Part shown: positions 29,954-38,273 of the stretch, one piece after another | Layout of the letters: each line of letters opens with the position of its first letter | How positions within the stretch are numbered: position 1 is the first letter of the stretch | From: Massilia yuzhufengensis | GTDB taxonomy: Bacteria > Pseudomonadota > Gammaproteobacteria > Burkholderiales > Burkholderiaceae_D | DNA: 64,000 nucleotides | Assembly: GCF_900112225.1 (NCBI RefSeq) | Contig: NZ_FOLD01000002.1 | Coordinates: forward strand, 124,001-188,000 | Direction of reading: 5' to 3' | Notes under the pieces: generated by a model | The model's input: only the letters and a program-made list of their open reading frames with translations | Databases searched by the model: none | What the model was told of the DNA's origin: nothing | Position numbers and translations under genes: made by a program

Positions 29954-30463
29954 ATGAGCCTGTCAATGTATTCCGCCTCGGTGCCGGTGTTCCGCAAAAT
30001 GCTGGGCAGCCTGGCCGCGGTGCTGGAAAAAGCCGAAACCCACGCGCTGGAACGCAAGATCGAACCGGCGGCCCTGCTGCAGGCGCGCCTGTTCCCGGAC
30101 ATGTTCCCTCTTATTAAGCAGGTACAGATCGCGACCGACTTCGCCAAGGGCGCCAGCGCCCGCCTGGCCGGCGCCGACGCCCCGCGCTACGAGGACAACG
30201 AGCAGACCTTCGCCGAGCTACAGCAGCGCATTACGAAGACGCTGGGCTATATCGAGACGCTGGCGCAGGAAGCGATCGACGCGTCCGGCGAGCGGCCGGT
30301 GACCCACGGCGCCGGCGAGCGCGCGCGCCACTTCGAACGGGGCGACGACTACCTGACCGGGTTTGTGCTGCCGAATTTCATGTTCCACGTGACAACGGCA
30401 TACGCGATCCTGCGGCACAACGGCGTACCGCTGGGCAAGCGCGATTTTTTGGGGATTTCGTAA
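29954..30463 (+). CDS. DUF1993 family protein
   Basis: A 169-residue protein of the DUF1993 family, related in fold to DinB-like four-helix bundles. Supporting features: MYSASVPVFRKMLGSL at the N-terminus, LFPDMFPLIKQVQIATDFAKG, and the C-terminal FVLPNFMFHVTTAYAILRHNGVP. An AGAGGAG ribosome site lies six bases before the ATG. Function unknown. It ends exactly at the edge of a palindromic repeat. Confidence 0.88.
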   Translation: MSLSMYSASVPVFRKMLGSLAAVLEKAETHALERKIEPAALLQARLFPDMFPLIKQVQIATDFAKGASARLAGADAPRYEDNEQTFAELQQRITKTLGYIETLAQEAIDASGERPVTHGAGERARHFERGDDYLTGFVLPNFMFHVTTAYAILRHNGVPLGKRDFLGIS

Positions 30464-30493
30464 CGCGCGGGCGGCATAGCCGCCCACCCTACG
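30464..30493. repeat. GTAGGGTGG palindromic repeat, short copy 2
   Basis: GGGCGGC (30469-30475) and GCCGCCC (30479-30485) form a hairpin, followed by the family end ACCCTACG. Only one arm of the long version is kept. It fills the space between the stop codons of two convergent genes. The TAG stop of the DUF1289 gene (complement of 30489-30491) lies inside it. Confidence 0.8.
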
Positions 30494-30698
30494 TATTTCG
30501 CCGCGGATAACCCTCCGACAGGATGCGCACCCACACGCGCTCCTTGTCCGCGGCGCTCATCGACACCCAGTGCGCCACCTCGGCCACGGTCCGCCCGCAG
30601 CCGCGGCACACATCGTCAAAGGTGGTCGAGCACACCGCCACGCAGGGCGTGTCCGGCCGCTCGGGCGGCGCGCCGCCCGCTTCAGGCCGGGCCGACAT
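30489..30698 (-). CDS. DUF1289 small cysteine protein
   Basis: A 69-residue DUF1289 protein. The core is PCVAVCSTTFDDVCRGCGRT, with four cysteines in a C-x3-C-x7-C-x2-C pattern suited to a metal or Fe-S site, followed by the conserved HWVSMSAADKERVW. The start at 30698 (MSARPEAGG) overlaps the DUF1415 gene by 17 bases; the longer open frame is antisense or out of frame with that gene. Function unknown. Confidence 0.85.
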   Translation of the reverse strand: MSARPEAGGAPPERPDTPCVAVCSTTFDDVCRGCGRTVAEVAHWVSMSAADKERVWVRILSEGYPRRNT

Positions 30699-31248
30699 CG
30701 AGCTTGTCCCAACCTTCGTGGCCGAGCTTTTCCATCGTCTCGATATTCTTCTCGAAGATCTCGGCCGCTTCCGGGAAGGCCTCGACCGCACGGTCGATGC
30801 TGTCTTCGCGCAGCAGGTGCAGGATCGGGTAAGGCGCGCGGTTGGTGTAGTTGGTGATGTCGTTGGGATCGGTATCGGCGAACTGGTATTCGGGGTGGAA
30901 ACTTGCAACTTGCAGTTCGCCGTCCAGCTGCATGTCTTCCACGGCGGCGTCGGCCACGTCCAGGAATTCGTTGTAGTCCTCGAATTCGCCCAGCACGAAG
31001 GGGTGGATCAGCAGGGTCGTGTCGATCTCCTCGCTTGGGGTGTCGGACAGGCGCTGCAGTTCGTCCATGAGCTGCTCGAGCAGCGCTTCGGGCGTGGTCG
31101 CGTTCGACACGACGTAGCGCACCTGCTCCTTGACATAGACCGACTTGGCAAAGGGACAGAGGTTCAGGCCGATGACGGCCCGCTCCAGCCATGCGCGGGT
31201 GGCGGCGATGACCTGGTCATCGTCGGCGTTCAGGTTTGCAGTACTCAT
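30682..31248 (-). CDS. DUF1415 family protein
   Basis: A 188-residue protein of the DUF1415 family, with the characteristic AVIGLNLCPFAKSVYV near the N-terminus, LLIHPFVLGEFEDYNEFLD in the middle and ASFHPEYQFADTDPNDITNYTNRAPYP-type residues, here in two adjoining parts. Function unknown. The pairing with a DUF1289 gene is seen in other betaproteobacteria and suggests a shared role. No membrane segment or signal. Confidence 0.9.
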   Translation of the reverse strand: MSTANLNADDDQVIAATRAWLERAVIGLNLCPFAKSVYVKEQVRYVVSNATTPEALLEQLMDELQRLSDTPSEEIDTTLLIHPFVLGEFEDYNEFLDVADAAVEDMQLDGELQVASFHPEYQFADTDPNDITNYTNRAPYPILHLLREDSIDRAVEAFPEAAEIFEKNIETMEKLGHEGWDKLDVGPA

Positions 31249-31504
31249 GTTAACGACTCATCAAAAAACGCGGGAAGCGAAAGCCGGATTGTACGCACTC
31301 TTTGCGTGCCCTCATAGATGGAGCGCCCCTGGGCGTTAGTCTACGCAGGAAACGGCCCGGTTCCGCCCCGGCTCCCATCAGCGACGTGCTTCTGTGCGAT
31401 ATTGCTGCCATCTCGCCCGCATTTCACGGCATGTTCTGTTTTCATGTTGTCAATTTTCAGAATTGAAGCGGCAGAAAAAATTTGTAACGAGGGGGACATA
31501 TTTC

Positions 31505-31534
31505 TTGACTGACTCAAGCTTGCCTACGTACACT
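31505..31534 (+). promoter_or_regulatory. Predicted sigma70 promoter for the MltD-like gene
   Basis: TTGACT (31505-31510) and TACACT (31529-31534) with an 18-base spacer, about 48 bases before the start codon. The 334-base gap between the DUF1415 gene and this gene otherwise holds only an AT-rich patch at 31440-31500 and no convincing frame. Confidence 0.55.
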
Positions 31535-31582
31535 GCCCCCTTACCTTGTCCCGTTCGTTCCTGGACGCAACACTGGAAAGCG

Positions 31583-32917
31583 ATGCACGATATGATCCGC
31601 AAGACCCTAGCGACTGCCGCGCTGGCCCTGTTGGCCGCCCCGATGACCTACGCAATCGAGTCCGCGCCTGCTGCAAACGCAGCGGCAGCAGTCTCCGCCA
31701 CCACCGCACCGACCACCCGCCCTGCCCTGTCCACCACCCCTGGCGTCCTGAAGATCGACGAATACCGGGAAACCGACCTGTGGGGCCGGATCCGCAGCGG
31801 CTACGCCATTCCCGACCTCGACAACCAGCTGGTAGCTCGCCACACCAAGGGCTACAGCGCCCGTCCGGACAGCCTCAAGCGCATCTCCGGCCGTGCCTCG
31901 CTGTACCTCTACCACGTGGTGCAGGAACTGGAAAAGCGCGGCATGCCGACCGAACTGGCGCTGCTGCCGGTGATCGAATCGGCCTTCAACCCGCAAGCGC
32001 TGTCTACTGCGAGCGCGGCCGGCCTGTGGCAGTTCGTGCCGGGCACCGGCAAGGACTACGACCTCAAGCAGAACATGTTCAAGGACGAGCGCCGCGGCGT
32101 GCTGGCCTCGACCGATGCGGCCCTGTCCTACCTGCAGCGCCTGTACACCATGTTCGGCGACTGGCAACTGGCCCTGGCGGCGTATAACTGGGGTGAAGGC
32201 AACGTCCAGAAAGCCATCAAGAAAAACCAGGCCCTCGGCAAGCCCACCGATTTCGAGAGCCTGGCCGACCTGATGCCGGCCGAGACCCGCAACTACGTGC
32301 CGAAGCTGCAGGCGGTCAAGAACATCATCGCCAACCCGGCGCAGTACAACGTGGCCCTGCCGGCGATCGACAACCAGCCCTACTTCACCGCGGTCGACAA
32401 GACCAGCGACATCGACCTGGCGGTCGCGGCCCAGCTGGCCGAAATGTCGCTCGACGAGTTCAAGGCGCTGAACCCGCAGTTCAACAAGCCGGTGATCACC
32501 GGCGGCGAGAAGACCAAGATCCTGCTGCCGAAGGAAAACGCCGAGAAGTTCCACCTGAACCTGGCCCAGTGGGGCCGCGAGCTGTCGACCTGGACCACCC
32601 ACAAGATCACCGGCGCCCGCGTCTCGATCGCCTCGCTGGCCTCGAAGTTCGGCACCACCCCGGAAATCATCCGCCAGGCCAATAACATCCCGGCCAAATC
32701 GACCATCAAGGCCGGCTCCACCATCCTGGTGCCGAAGGTGTCGGCAGGCAATGCCGGCGACATCGCCGAAAACATCATCGACAACGCCGTGGTGGCCTTC
32801 GAAGCCGAGCGCACCCCGCGCGTGAAGGCCTCGGTCTCGCGCTACAAGGCCAAGGCCGGCGGCCCAAGCAAGAACCGCATTTCCCGCAACACCTCTTCCA
32901 AACGCAAGCAGCGTTGA
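31583..32917 (+). CDS. MltD-like lytic transglycosylase with LysM domains
   Basis: A 444-residue exported murein hydrolase. A signal peptide is visible (KTLATAALALLAAPMTYA). The SLT domain has the catalytic Glu in PVIESAFNPQALSTASAAG, then GLWQFVPGTGKDY and LAAYNWGEGNV. Two LysM-type repeats follow (about residues 280-330 and 350-400; VSIASLASKFGTTPEIIRQ is the second), then a basic tail (SKNRISRNTSSKRKQR). The start may be 31583 or 31592. This matches MltD-type enzymes that cut between MurNAc and GlcNAc with anhydro product. Confidence 0.92.
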   Translation: MHDMIRKTLATAALALLAAPMTYAIESAPAANAAAAVSATTAPTTRPALSTTPGVLKIDEYRETDLWGRIRSGYAIPDLDNQLVARHTKGYSARPDSLKRISGRASLYLYHVVQELEKRGMPTELALLPVIESAFNPQALSTASAAGLWQFVPGTGKDYDLKQNMFKDERRGVLASTDAALSYLQRLYTMFGDWQLALAAYNWGEGNVQKAIKKNQALGKPTDFESLADLMPAETRNYVPKLQAVKNIIANPAQYNVALPAIDNQPYFTAVDKTSDIDLAVAAQLAEMSLDEFKALNPQFNKPVITGGEKTKILLPKENAEKFHLNLAQWGRELSTWTTHKITGARVSIASLASKFGTTPEIIRQANNIPAKSTIKAGSTILVPKVSAGNAGDIAENIIDNAVVAFEAERTPRVKASVSRYKAKAGGPSKNRISRNTSSKRKQR

Positions 32918-32925
32918 TTCACATC

Positions 32926-32950
32926 AAGGCCGGCGCCATGCCGGCCTTTT
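32926..32950 (+). terminator. Rho-independent terminator after the MltD-like gene
   Basis: AAGGCCGGC (32926-32934) pairs with GCCGGCCTT (32940-32948), loop of five, followed by TTTTC. It lies nine bases past the stop codon. Confidence 0.9.
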
Positions 32951-33306
32951 CGTCACATGCACAACTTGACCGGTCCGTGCAGAGATTTCCAATCTGTTGT
33001 ATAGTGTCGTTTGTGCGCTGCAATAGAACGTCCAAACAGACCGGACGCAGTAGTGTGGATCCAGGCGATCCAGCGGCGCAACAGCAGTAAAACAAGCAGC
33101 ATCGCAACCCCTGGCGACATTGTAGGTCGCCCCCCATAAAGCCCTCCCGCCCTGTGTGTCAGCACCAAGACACCGTCCCGGCGCAAAGCTTTTGTGCCGA
33201 AATTTCTTTCTCTCTGAGTCATTTCGTAGTGTTGGTTCGCGTTGCTATTTTGCGCTCGTCGTTTCGACACGCGCGATCATGATTTAATTCGAAAGTACAA
33301 GTCCAC
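32951..33306 (+). promoter_or_regulatory. Gene-free region with the rhlE promoter and probable long leader
   Basis: About 355 bases with no convincing gene. A -10-like TATAGT lies at 33000-33005 without a clear -35. A hairpin around GGCGCAAAGCTTTTGTGCC follows near 33179. The lower GC than the surroundings and the distance to the helicase start suggest a long 5' leader, as is common for cold-inducible RNA helicases. A 105-codon minus-strand frame crosses it but has no ribosome site or family resemblance. Confidence 0.4.
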
Positions 33307-34908
33307 ATGAGTTTTGAAGCACTAGGTTTACACGCGTCCCTCGTCAAAGCAGTCGCCGAAGCCGGCTACACCCAGCCAACCCCGGTCCAGGCGCAGGCGA
33401 TCCCTGCCGCCATCGCCGGCCGCGACCTGCTGGTGTCGTCGCAGACCGGTTCGGGCAAGACCGCAGCCTTCATGCTGCCTGCCCTGAACAAGCTGGCCAA
33501 CGCTGAAATCGTCCAGGCCCGCACGACCGCGCAGAGCGCGCAGTCGGCACGCGCCAAAGGCGAGCGCGTCCGTTTCACCGCAGCCCAGCCAAAAATGCTG
33601 GTCCTGACCCCGACCCGCGAACTGGCCCTGCAAGTGACCAGCGCGACCGAACAATACACGACCGACATGCGCCGCATCCGCGCCGTGTCGATCCTGGGCG
33701 GCATGCCTTACCCGAAGCAGATGCAACTGCTGGCGAAGAATCCTGAAATCCTGGTGGCAACCCCAGGCCGCCTGATCGACCATATGGAATCGGGCAAGAT
33801 CGACTTCTCGGAACTGGAAATCCTGGTGCTGGACGAAGCCGACCGCATGCTGGACATGGGTTTCATCGACGACATCGAAAAGATCGTCGCCGCTACCCCG
33901 GCCAGCCGCCAGACCATGCTGTTCTCGGCCACGCTCGACGGCGTCGTCGGCAACATGGCGCGCCGCATCACCAAGGATCCGCAGACGATCCAGATCATGA
34001 GCGCGGCCAACCGCCACGAGAACATCACCCAGCGCGTCCACTTCGTCGACGACCTGTCGCACAAGAATCGCCTGCTGGATCACCTGCTGCGCGACGAAGG
34101 CCTGGACCAGGCCGTGGTGTTCACCGCGACCAAGCGCGACGCCGACATGATCGCCGACCGCCTGAACATCGCCGGCTTCGCAGCCGCTGCGCTGCACGGC
34201 GACATGCACCAGGGCGCGCGCAACCGCACCCTGGACAGCATGCGCCGCGGCCAGGTGCGCGTGCTGGTGGCGACCGATGTCGCCGCCCGCGGCATCGACG
34301 TCCCGACCATCACCCACGTGGTGAACTACGACCTGCCGAAGTTCCCTGAAGACTATGTGCACCGTATCGGCCGTACCGGCCGTGCCGGCCGCAATGGCCT
34401 GGCGATCTCGCTGGTGAACCACGCCGAAGGCATGAACGTGAAGCGTATCGAGCGTTTCACCAAGCAGCTGATCCCGGTCGACGTCGTGGAAGGCTTCGAG
34501 CCGAAGCGTTCGGCTCCGGCACGCACCGGCGCCCGCGCGGGCTGGAAACCGGGCGACGGCCGCAATGCCGCCAAGCCAGGCCAGCGCAGCTTCGCCAAGC
34601 CGGGTTACGCCGACCGCGCACCGCGTGAAGGCGGCTTCGCCGACCGCGCACCGCGCCAGGACAACGGCTTCGCCCGTCCGGCCGACAGCCGCTACGCCGA
34701 CCGCGGCCCGCGTGAAAACGCCGGCGCACCACGCGAAGGCTTCCGCCGCGACGCAGCACCGCGCGCAGCAGCCCCAGCCGGCGCACCGCGCGACGCTGGC
34801 CACCGTGGCCCCCGTCCTGAAGGCGCACGCCGCGACAGCGGTTTCGCCAAGCCATCGGCGCACCCGCGCTCGGCCGACGGCACCCGTCGCAGCTTCGGCG
34901 AGTATTGA
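33307..34908 (+). CDS. rhlE: DEAD-box RNA helicase, RhlE type
   Basis: A 533-residue ATP-dependent RNA helicase. Motifs in order: Q motif (PTPVQAQAIP), I (SQTGSGKT), Ia (PTRELALQV), II (VLDEADRMLDMGF), III (LFSATLD), V (VATDVAARGIDVPTI) and VI (HRIGRTGRAGR). After about residue 400 comes a disordered, basic Arg/Gly/Pro/Ala tail with repeated A-D-R-A/G-P-R units. Such tails bind RNA and aid condensate formation. The residues between motifs I and Ia are longer than in E. coli RhlE, with an extra stretch rich in Ala, Gln and Arg. Probable roles are ribosome assembly and RNA turnover in the cold. Confidence 0.95.
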   Translation: MSFEALGLHASLVKAVAEAGYTQPTPVQAQAIPAAIAGRDLLVSSQTGSGKTAAFMLPALNKLANAEIVQARTTAQSAQSARAKGERVRFTAAQPKMLVLTPTRELALQVTSATEQYTTDMRRIRAVSILGGMPYPKQMQLLAKNPEILVATPGRLIDHMESGKIDFSELEILVLDEADRMLDMGFIDDIEKIVAATPASRQTMLFSATLDGVVGNMARRITKDPQTIQIMSAANRHENITQRVHFVDDLSHKNRLLDHLLRDEGLDQAVVFTATKRDADMIADRLNIAGFAAAALHGDMHQGARNRTLDSMRRGQVRVLVATDVAARGIDVPTITHVVNYDLPKFPEDYVHRIGRTGRAGRNGLAISLVNHAEGMNVKRIERFTKQLIPVDVVEGFEPKRSAPARTGARAGWKPGDGRNAAKPGQRSFAKPGYADRAPREGGFADRAPRQDNGFARPADSRYADRGPRENAGAPREGFRRDAAPRAAAPAGAPRDAGHRGPRPEGARRDSGFAKPSAHPRSADGTRRSFGEY

Positions 34909-34930
34909 TTCGTTGGATGCTCAGTAAAGA

Positions 34931-34957
34931 ATGGCTGCCTCGGCAGCCATTTTTTTC
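34931..34957 (+). terminator. Rho-independent terminator after rhlE
   Basis: ATGGCTGCC (34931-34939) pairs with GGCAGCCAT (34942-34950) with a tight TC loop, followed by a run of eight T (34950-34957). Confidence 0.93.
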
Positions 34958-35023
34958 GTCTGGACAAAAGTGAATCGCTCAGTCGTCGGCGCCGAACATA
35001 TTCGCGCACCGAATCGATCCGGC

Positions 35024-35592
35024 TCAGGACAGCAATGCCCGTCCGCAAGCAAGCTGGCGGGCGACCATCGCGACCCGTGCGCCGAGGTGGGCGTTGGTCG
35101 CGAGGTCGGCGGCGGTGGTAGACAGATCCGCCGGCGGGTCCGCATTCGACTGCGCGGCGGCGCCGATGAAGAAGCCATGCCGGTTCAAGCTGTCCTCGCT
35201 GGTCGTCGATTTGTTATGACCGGCCTGCAGGCCCAGGTTCACCCAGTGCATGCCGTGCTGGGCGGCGAACACGGCCCGGCCCGGCTGGCCGCGGTGGTGA
35301 ATCCTGCGGCGAGCTTGTTGTGCCACTTTTGCCCGGCAAATGCCCGGTGCGAGCTGTCATCCATAAATTGCTTGAACGGCGCTGAAGCGCTGCCCATATA
35401 GGTCGGGCAGCCGAAGATGATGGCGTCCGCCCTTTCCAGCGCGTCCCAATGCTGGTCGATGTGCTCCACGCTGGCGAGCAAGACCTGCGCACCCGCCTCT
35501 TCGGCGCCTTGTGCGACGGCCTGGGCAAAACGTTCGGTGTGCCCATAGCCACTATGGAAGACGACGGCGATACGAACAATAGGAGTAGTCAT
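35024..35592 (-). pseudogene. WrbA-like flavodoxin/NAD(P)H:quinone oxidoreductase, disrupted
   Basis: The first part (start at 35592) reads TPIVRIAVVFHSGYGHTERFA, then FGCPTYMGSASAPFKQFM and KLAAGFTTAASRAG, as in WrbA-like flavoproteins. After AGFTTAASRAG the frame goes wrong and stops at 35239. The family sequence resumes in another frame at AVFAAQHGMHWVNLGLQAGHN and runs to 35024. About nine to ten residues expected between the halves are absent, so there is a deletion of roughly 28-29 bases plus frameshift near 35285-35300. FMN-binding parts lie on both sides, so the product is unlikely to work. It sits 76 bases after the sigma factor gene, where ECF41 target genes occur. Confidence 0.82.
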
Positions 35593-35667
35593 GATGATCT
35601 TTATTGATGAGCGGCGCAGGATGCCGCGGTAAGAGAAATCGGGTGGCTGCGCCCCGGACGCCAGTGA

Positions 35668-36561
35668 TCACGCCGGGAGCGTTTGCGGTATCGACGCCAG
35701 TTTCTCCGGGTTGCGCATGATGAAGACAGCCACGATGCGTCCGTCGTCCACGATGAAGGACTGGACCGATTCGAGCGCTCCATTGACGTAGCGCAGTAGA
35801 CCTGGTTCGCCGTTGACGGTGGCGGCTTTATAGACGACCTGGGCGGGATGCTTGTGCTCCAGCGACCAGAACACGCCGGCGACCCGGCCAGCGCCCGTCA
35901 ATATGCGCATGAAGGAGCTGACCTTGCCGCCGCCATCCGCGACGAGCTGCACGTCGTCCGACATCAGCGCCCGCATATCGGCGAGCTTGCCCTGGTTCGC
36001 CGCCTGCATGAACTTGGCCAGCAAGTCCCGATGCTGGTCCTTCGGCACATTGAAACGTGGGCGTTCTTGCTGGACCCGCGCCAGCGCACGATGGACAAGC
36101 TGCCGGCAGGCCGGTTCGGATTTCTTGACGACGTCCGCGATTTCGGCGTAGTCGGAATCGAATACCTGGCGCATCAGGAAGGCCGCACGCTCTTGCGTGG
36201 AGAGGCGCTCGAGCACCCACATGAAGGCGACCGACACATCGTTGGCCAGTTCAAGGATGCGCTCGGGCGTATTCTCGTCGAGCTCCACGATCGGCTCGGG
36301 AAGCCACCAGCCGACATAGGCTTCGCGATCGATTTTCGTCGTGCGCAGGCGATCGATGGCCAGGCGCGTCGTCACCGTCACCAGCCATGCTTCCAGGGAC
36401 GCGATTCCATCCTTCGGGCTCGCATGCCAGCGCAACCAGGCATCCTGGACGACATCCTCGGCGTCGGCCCTGATCCCCAGCATGCGGTAGGCAATCGAGA
36501 ACAGCCGGGGCCGCAGTGCGTTGAACAGCTGCTCTGGTTCAGGAAGGGTGTACTCGCTCAT
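35668..36561 (-). CDS. ECF41-type RNA polymerase sigma factor (SigJ-like)
   Basis: A 297-residue extracytoplasmic-function sigma factor with a C-terminal extension. Region 2 covers about residues 10-80 (FSIAYRMLGIRADAEDVVQDAWLRW in two adjoining parts). A linker holds the ECF41 signature WLPEP (in YVGWWLPEP). Region 4 follows (ERAAFLMRQVFDSDYAEIADVV), and from about 185 an NTF2/SnoaL-like domain ends with the NPEKL version of the ECF41 NPDKL motif. In this group the C-terminal domain controls activity in place of an anti-sigma factor. The ATG at 36561 (MSEYTLPEPEQ) is 29 bases after the decarboxylase-like gene, which carries the matching promoter. Confidence 0.92.
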   Translation of the reverse strand: MSEYTLPEPEQLFNALRPRLFSIAYRMLGIRADAEDVVQDAWLRWHASPKDGIASLEAWLVTVTTRLAIDRLRTTKIDREAYVGWWLPEPIVELDENTPERILELANDVSVAFMWVLERLSTQERAAFLMRQVFDSDYAEIADVVKKSEPACRQLVHRALARVQQERPRFNVPKDQHRDLLAKFMQAANQGKLADMRALMSDDVQLVADGGGKVSSFMRILTGAGRVAGVFWSLEHKHPAQVVYKAATVNGEPGLLRYVNGALESVQSFIVDDGRIVAVFIMRNPEKLASIPQTLPA

Positions 36562-36590
36562 GTTCGGCTCGAAGGTGGCTGGCGTGCGGC

Positions 36591-37055
36591 TTAGAAGCCA
36601 GGTGCAGGCTGTTCCGGGATCTGGTTGCGCAGTGCGATGTTCAGCACATTCCAGCCACGGATGGCGGCGACACCGTAGCTCAGTTCCGCGATCTCGGTCT
36701 CGTTGAAATGCTCGAGCACTTCGAGGTAGGCCGCATCGGTGTCGTCGCGCTGCGGCAGCGCGTTGAGCGCATCGGCCCATGCCAGCGCCGCGCGTTCACG
36801 GGCGCTGAAGAAGGGTGCTTCGCGCCATCCGGCAATGGCGTTCAGGTGGCGCGGGTCGGCGCCTTGCTTGAGCAGGAAGCGCCAGTGCATGTCGACGCAC
36901 ACGCCGCACCCGTTGACCTGGGAGACACGCAGGTTCACCAGCTCGAACAGACGTTCGCCGATCGCACCCTGGCTCACGGACTTGGACAGGTTGATCATCG
37001 CGTGCAGCGATTTGGGCGCGAGGGAGAAAAACGGGAGACGGGCGGCGTGGGACAT
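36591..37055 (-). CDS. Carboxymuconolactone decarboxylase / AhpD-like protein
   Basis: A 154-residue protein of the CMD/AhpD family. The redox pair and following His are present in VNGCGVCVDMHWRFL, which supports peroxidase-type chemistry (Cys-x-x-Cys with His). Then come WREAPFFSARERAALAWADALN and a helix with ETEIAELSYGVAAIRGWNVLN. CMD proteins are the usual partners and targets of ECF41 sigma factors. It is the first gene of the operon and has an ECF41 promoter 53 bases upstream of its start. Confidence 0.93.
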   Translation of the reverse strand: MSHAARLPFFSLAPKSLHAMINLSKSVSQGAIGERLFELVNLRVSQVNGCGVCVDMHWRFLLKQGADPRHLNAIAGWREAPFFSARERAALAWADALNALPQRDDTDAAYLEVLEHFNETEIAELSYGVAAIRGWNVLNIALRNQIPEQPAPGF

Positions 37056-37107
37056 GATGACCTCTGATCGGTGAGTGAGAGCACCCGATGCGCTCTCATA
37101 CCGATAA

Positions 37108-37134
37108 GACGAGCCAGCCTTGGACTCTGTGACA
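37108..37134 (-). promoter_or_regulatory. ECF41-type promoter
   Basis: On the minus strand TGTCACA (complement of 37128-37134) and CGTC (complement of 37108-37111) with a 16-base spacer. This agrees with the published ECF41 consensus TGTCACA-N16-CGTC. It precedes the CMD gene and predicts that the sigma factor drives its own operon. Confidence 0.85.
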
Positions 37135-37226
37135 GGTTCACGAAAAATTTTGAATTATTTATTCAAGCGCTGTGCCCCGCATGGTACGGGCGCCATCCGG
37201 CATGCATATCCGCGGCCGGGCCATCG

Positions 37227-37259
37227 TATAATCGCCAACCCAACCGAGGAGGTCCCGCA
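37227..37259 (+). promoter_or_regulatory. -10 element and ribosome site of senB
   Basis: TATAAT at 37227-37232 without a clear -35. GAGGAGGT ends seven bases before the GTG at 37260. The strong ribosome site fixes the GTG start of the gene. Confidence 0.55.
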
Positions 37260-38273
37260 GTGCGCAAGCGCATCGTCATCGTCAGCCCTGCCAGCGCGCG
37301 CGAGAACAACGGCAACTGGCAAACCGCCAGCCGCTGGGCGCGCTGCCTGCGCGGCGCGCACGACGTGCAGGTCGCGCGCGGGTGGACCGAGCATGACGCG
37401 GCGCCGGCGCTGATGGTGGCGCTGCATGCGCGCCGCTCGGCCGCGGCGCTGGCCGCCTTCACCGGCGCCCACCCGGGGCGGCCCTCCGTGCTGGTACTGA
37501 CCGGCACCGACCTGTATCGCGACATCCACAGCGACCGCGACGCCCGCGCCTCGCTGGAGCGCGCCAGCGCCCTGGTCCTGCTGCAGCCGGCCGGCCTGGC
37601 CTTGCTGCCCGCCGCCCTGCGCGCCAAAGCCCATGTCATCTACCAGTCCGCCCCCAGCCTGCGCCCCTGGCCGCGTCCAGCATCGCTGCGCCATGCCGAC
37701 ATCGCCCTGGTCGGCCACCTGCGCGACGAAAAGGACCCGCTTACCTTCATCCGCGCCGCCGCACTGGTGACCCATCCGGCCGCGCGCCTGGTCCATATCG
37801 GCGGCGCGCTGGATCCGGAACTCGGCCGCGCTGCCGACGCCGCGCAGGCCACTAACTCCCGATACCGCTGGCTCGGTGCCCTGCCCCACGCCGCCGCCCG
37901 CCAGCGCCTCAAGCGCTGCCACGCGATGGCGATCACTTCGCGCATGGAAGGCGGCGCCAACGTCATCATCGAAGCGGTCACCAGCGGCGTGCCGGTGCTG
38001 GCCTCCAACATCGACGGCAACCGCGGCATGCTGGATGAGGACTACGCAGGCTACTTCGCGCCGGGCGACGCGGCCGCGCTGGCGCGCCTGGTCGACCGCT
38101 GCATCGGCGACGCCGCGTTCGACGCCCTGCTGCGGCGCCAGTGCGCGGCGCGCGCCACCCTGTTCGCGCCGGCGGCCGAGCAAGCGGCGCTGCGCGACTT
38201 GGTGGATAATCTGCTCCTTGCCGCGCCCGGCGCGCACCCACTCACACCTGGATACCCCGATGAGCAAGCCTGA
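37260..38273 (+). CDS. senB: SenB-like selenosugar synthase (GT-B glycosyltransferase)
   Basis: A 337-residue GT-B glycosyltransferase. In the family as known, SenB couples selenophosphate to a UDP-amino sugar to give a selenosugar used for selenoneine. Visible: IVIVSPASARENNGNWQTA at the N-terminus, VLTGTDLYRDI in the first domain, and the GT4-like nucleotide-sugar motif in SRMEGGANVIIEAVTSGVPV followed by IDGNRGMLDEDYAGYF. These stretches are characteristic of SenB. The GTG start has a strong ribosome site, and the gene overlaps selD by 14 bases, the classic senB-selD (senC) linkage. Confidence in family high; activity not shown. Confidence 0.87.
   Translation: MRKRIVIVSPASARENNGNWQTASRWARCLRGAHDVQVARGWTEHDAAPALMVALHARRSAAALAAFTGAHPGRPSVLVLTGTDLYRDIHSDRDARASLERASALVLLQPAGLALLPAALRAKAHVIYQSAPSLRPWPRPASLRHADIALVGHLRDEKDPLTFIRAAALVTHPAARLVHIGGALDPELGRAADAAQATNSRYRWLGALPHAAARQRLKRCHAMAITSRMEGGANVIIEAVTSGVPVLASNIDGNRGMLDEDYAGYFAPGDAAALARLVDRCIGDAAFDALLRRQCAARATLFAPAAEQAALRDLVDNLLLAAPGAHPLTPGYPDEQA

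Noticed and set aside
30463-30495. Hairpin as an ordinary rho-independent terminator
   Set aside because: There is no T-run, and the ACCCTACG end shows that it belongs to the repeat family.
32953-33270. 105-codon minus-strand frame upstream of rhlE, including a hydrophobic stretch
   Set aside because: No ribosome site and a composition unlike neighbouring genes; the region is better explained as a leader and promoter.
35239-35592. The 117-codon flavodoxin frame as an intact short gene
   Set aside because: The conserved remainder of the same family continues in another frame, so the short frame is the remnant of a disrupted gene.
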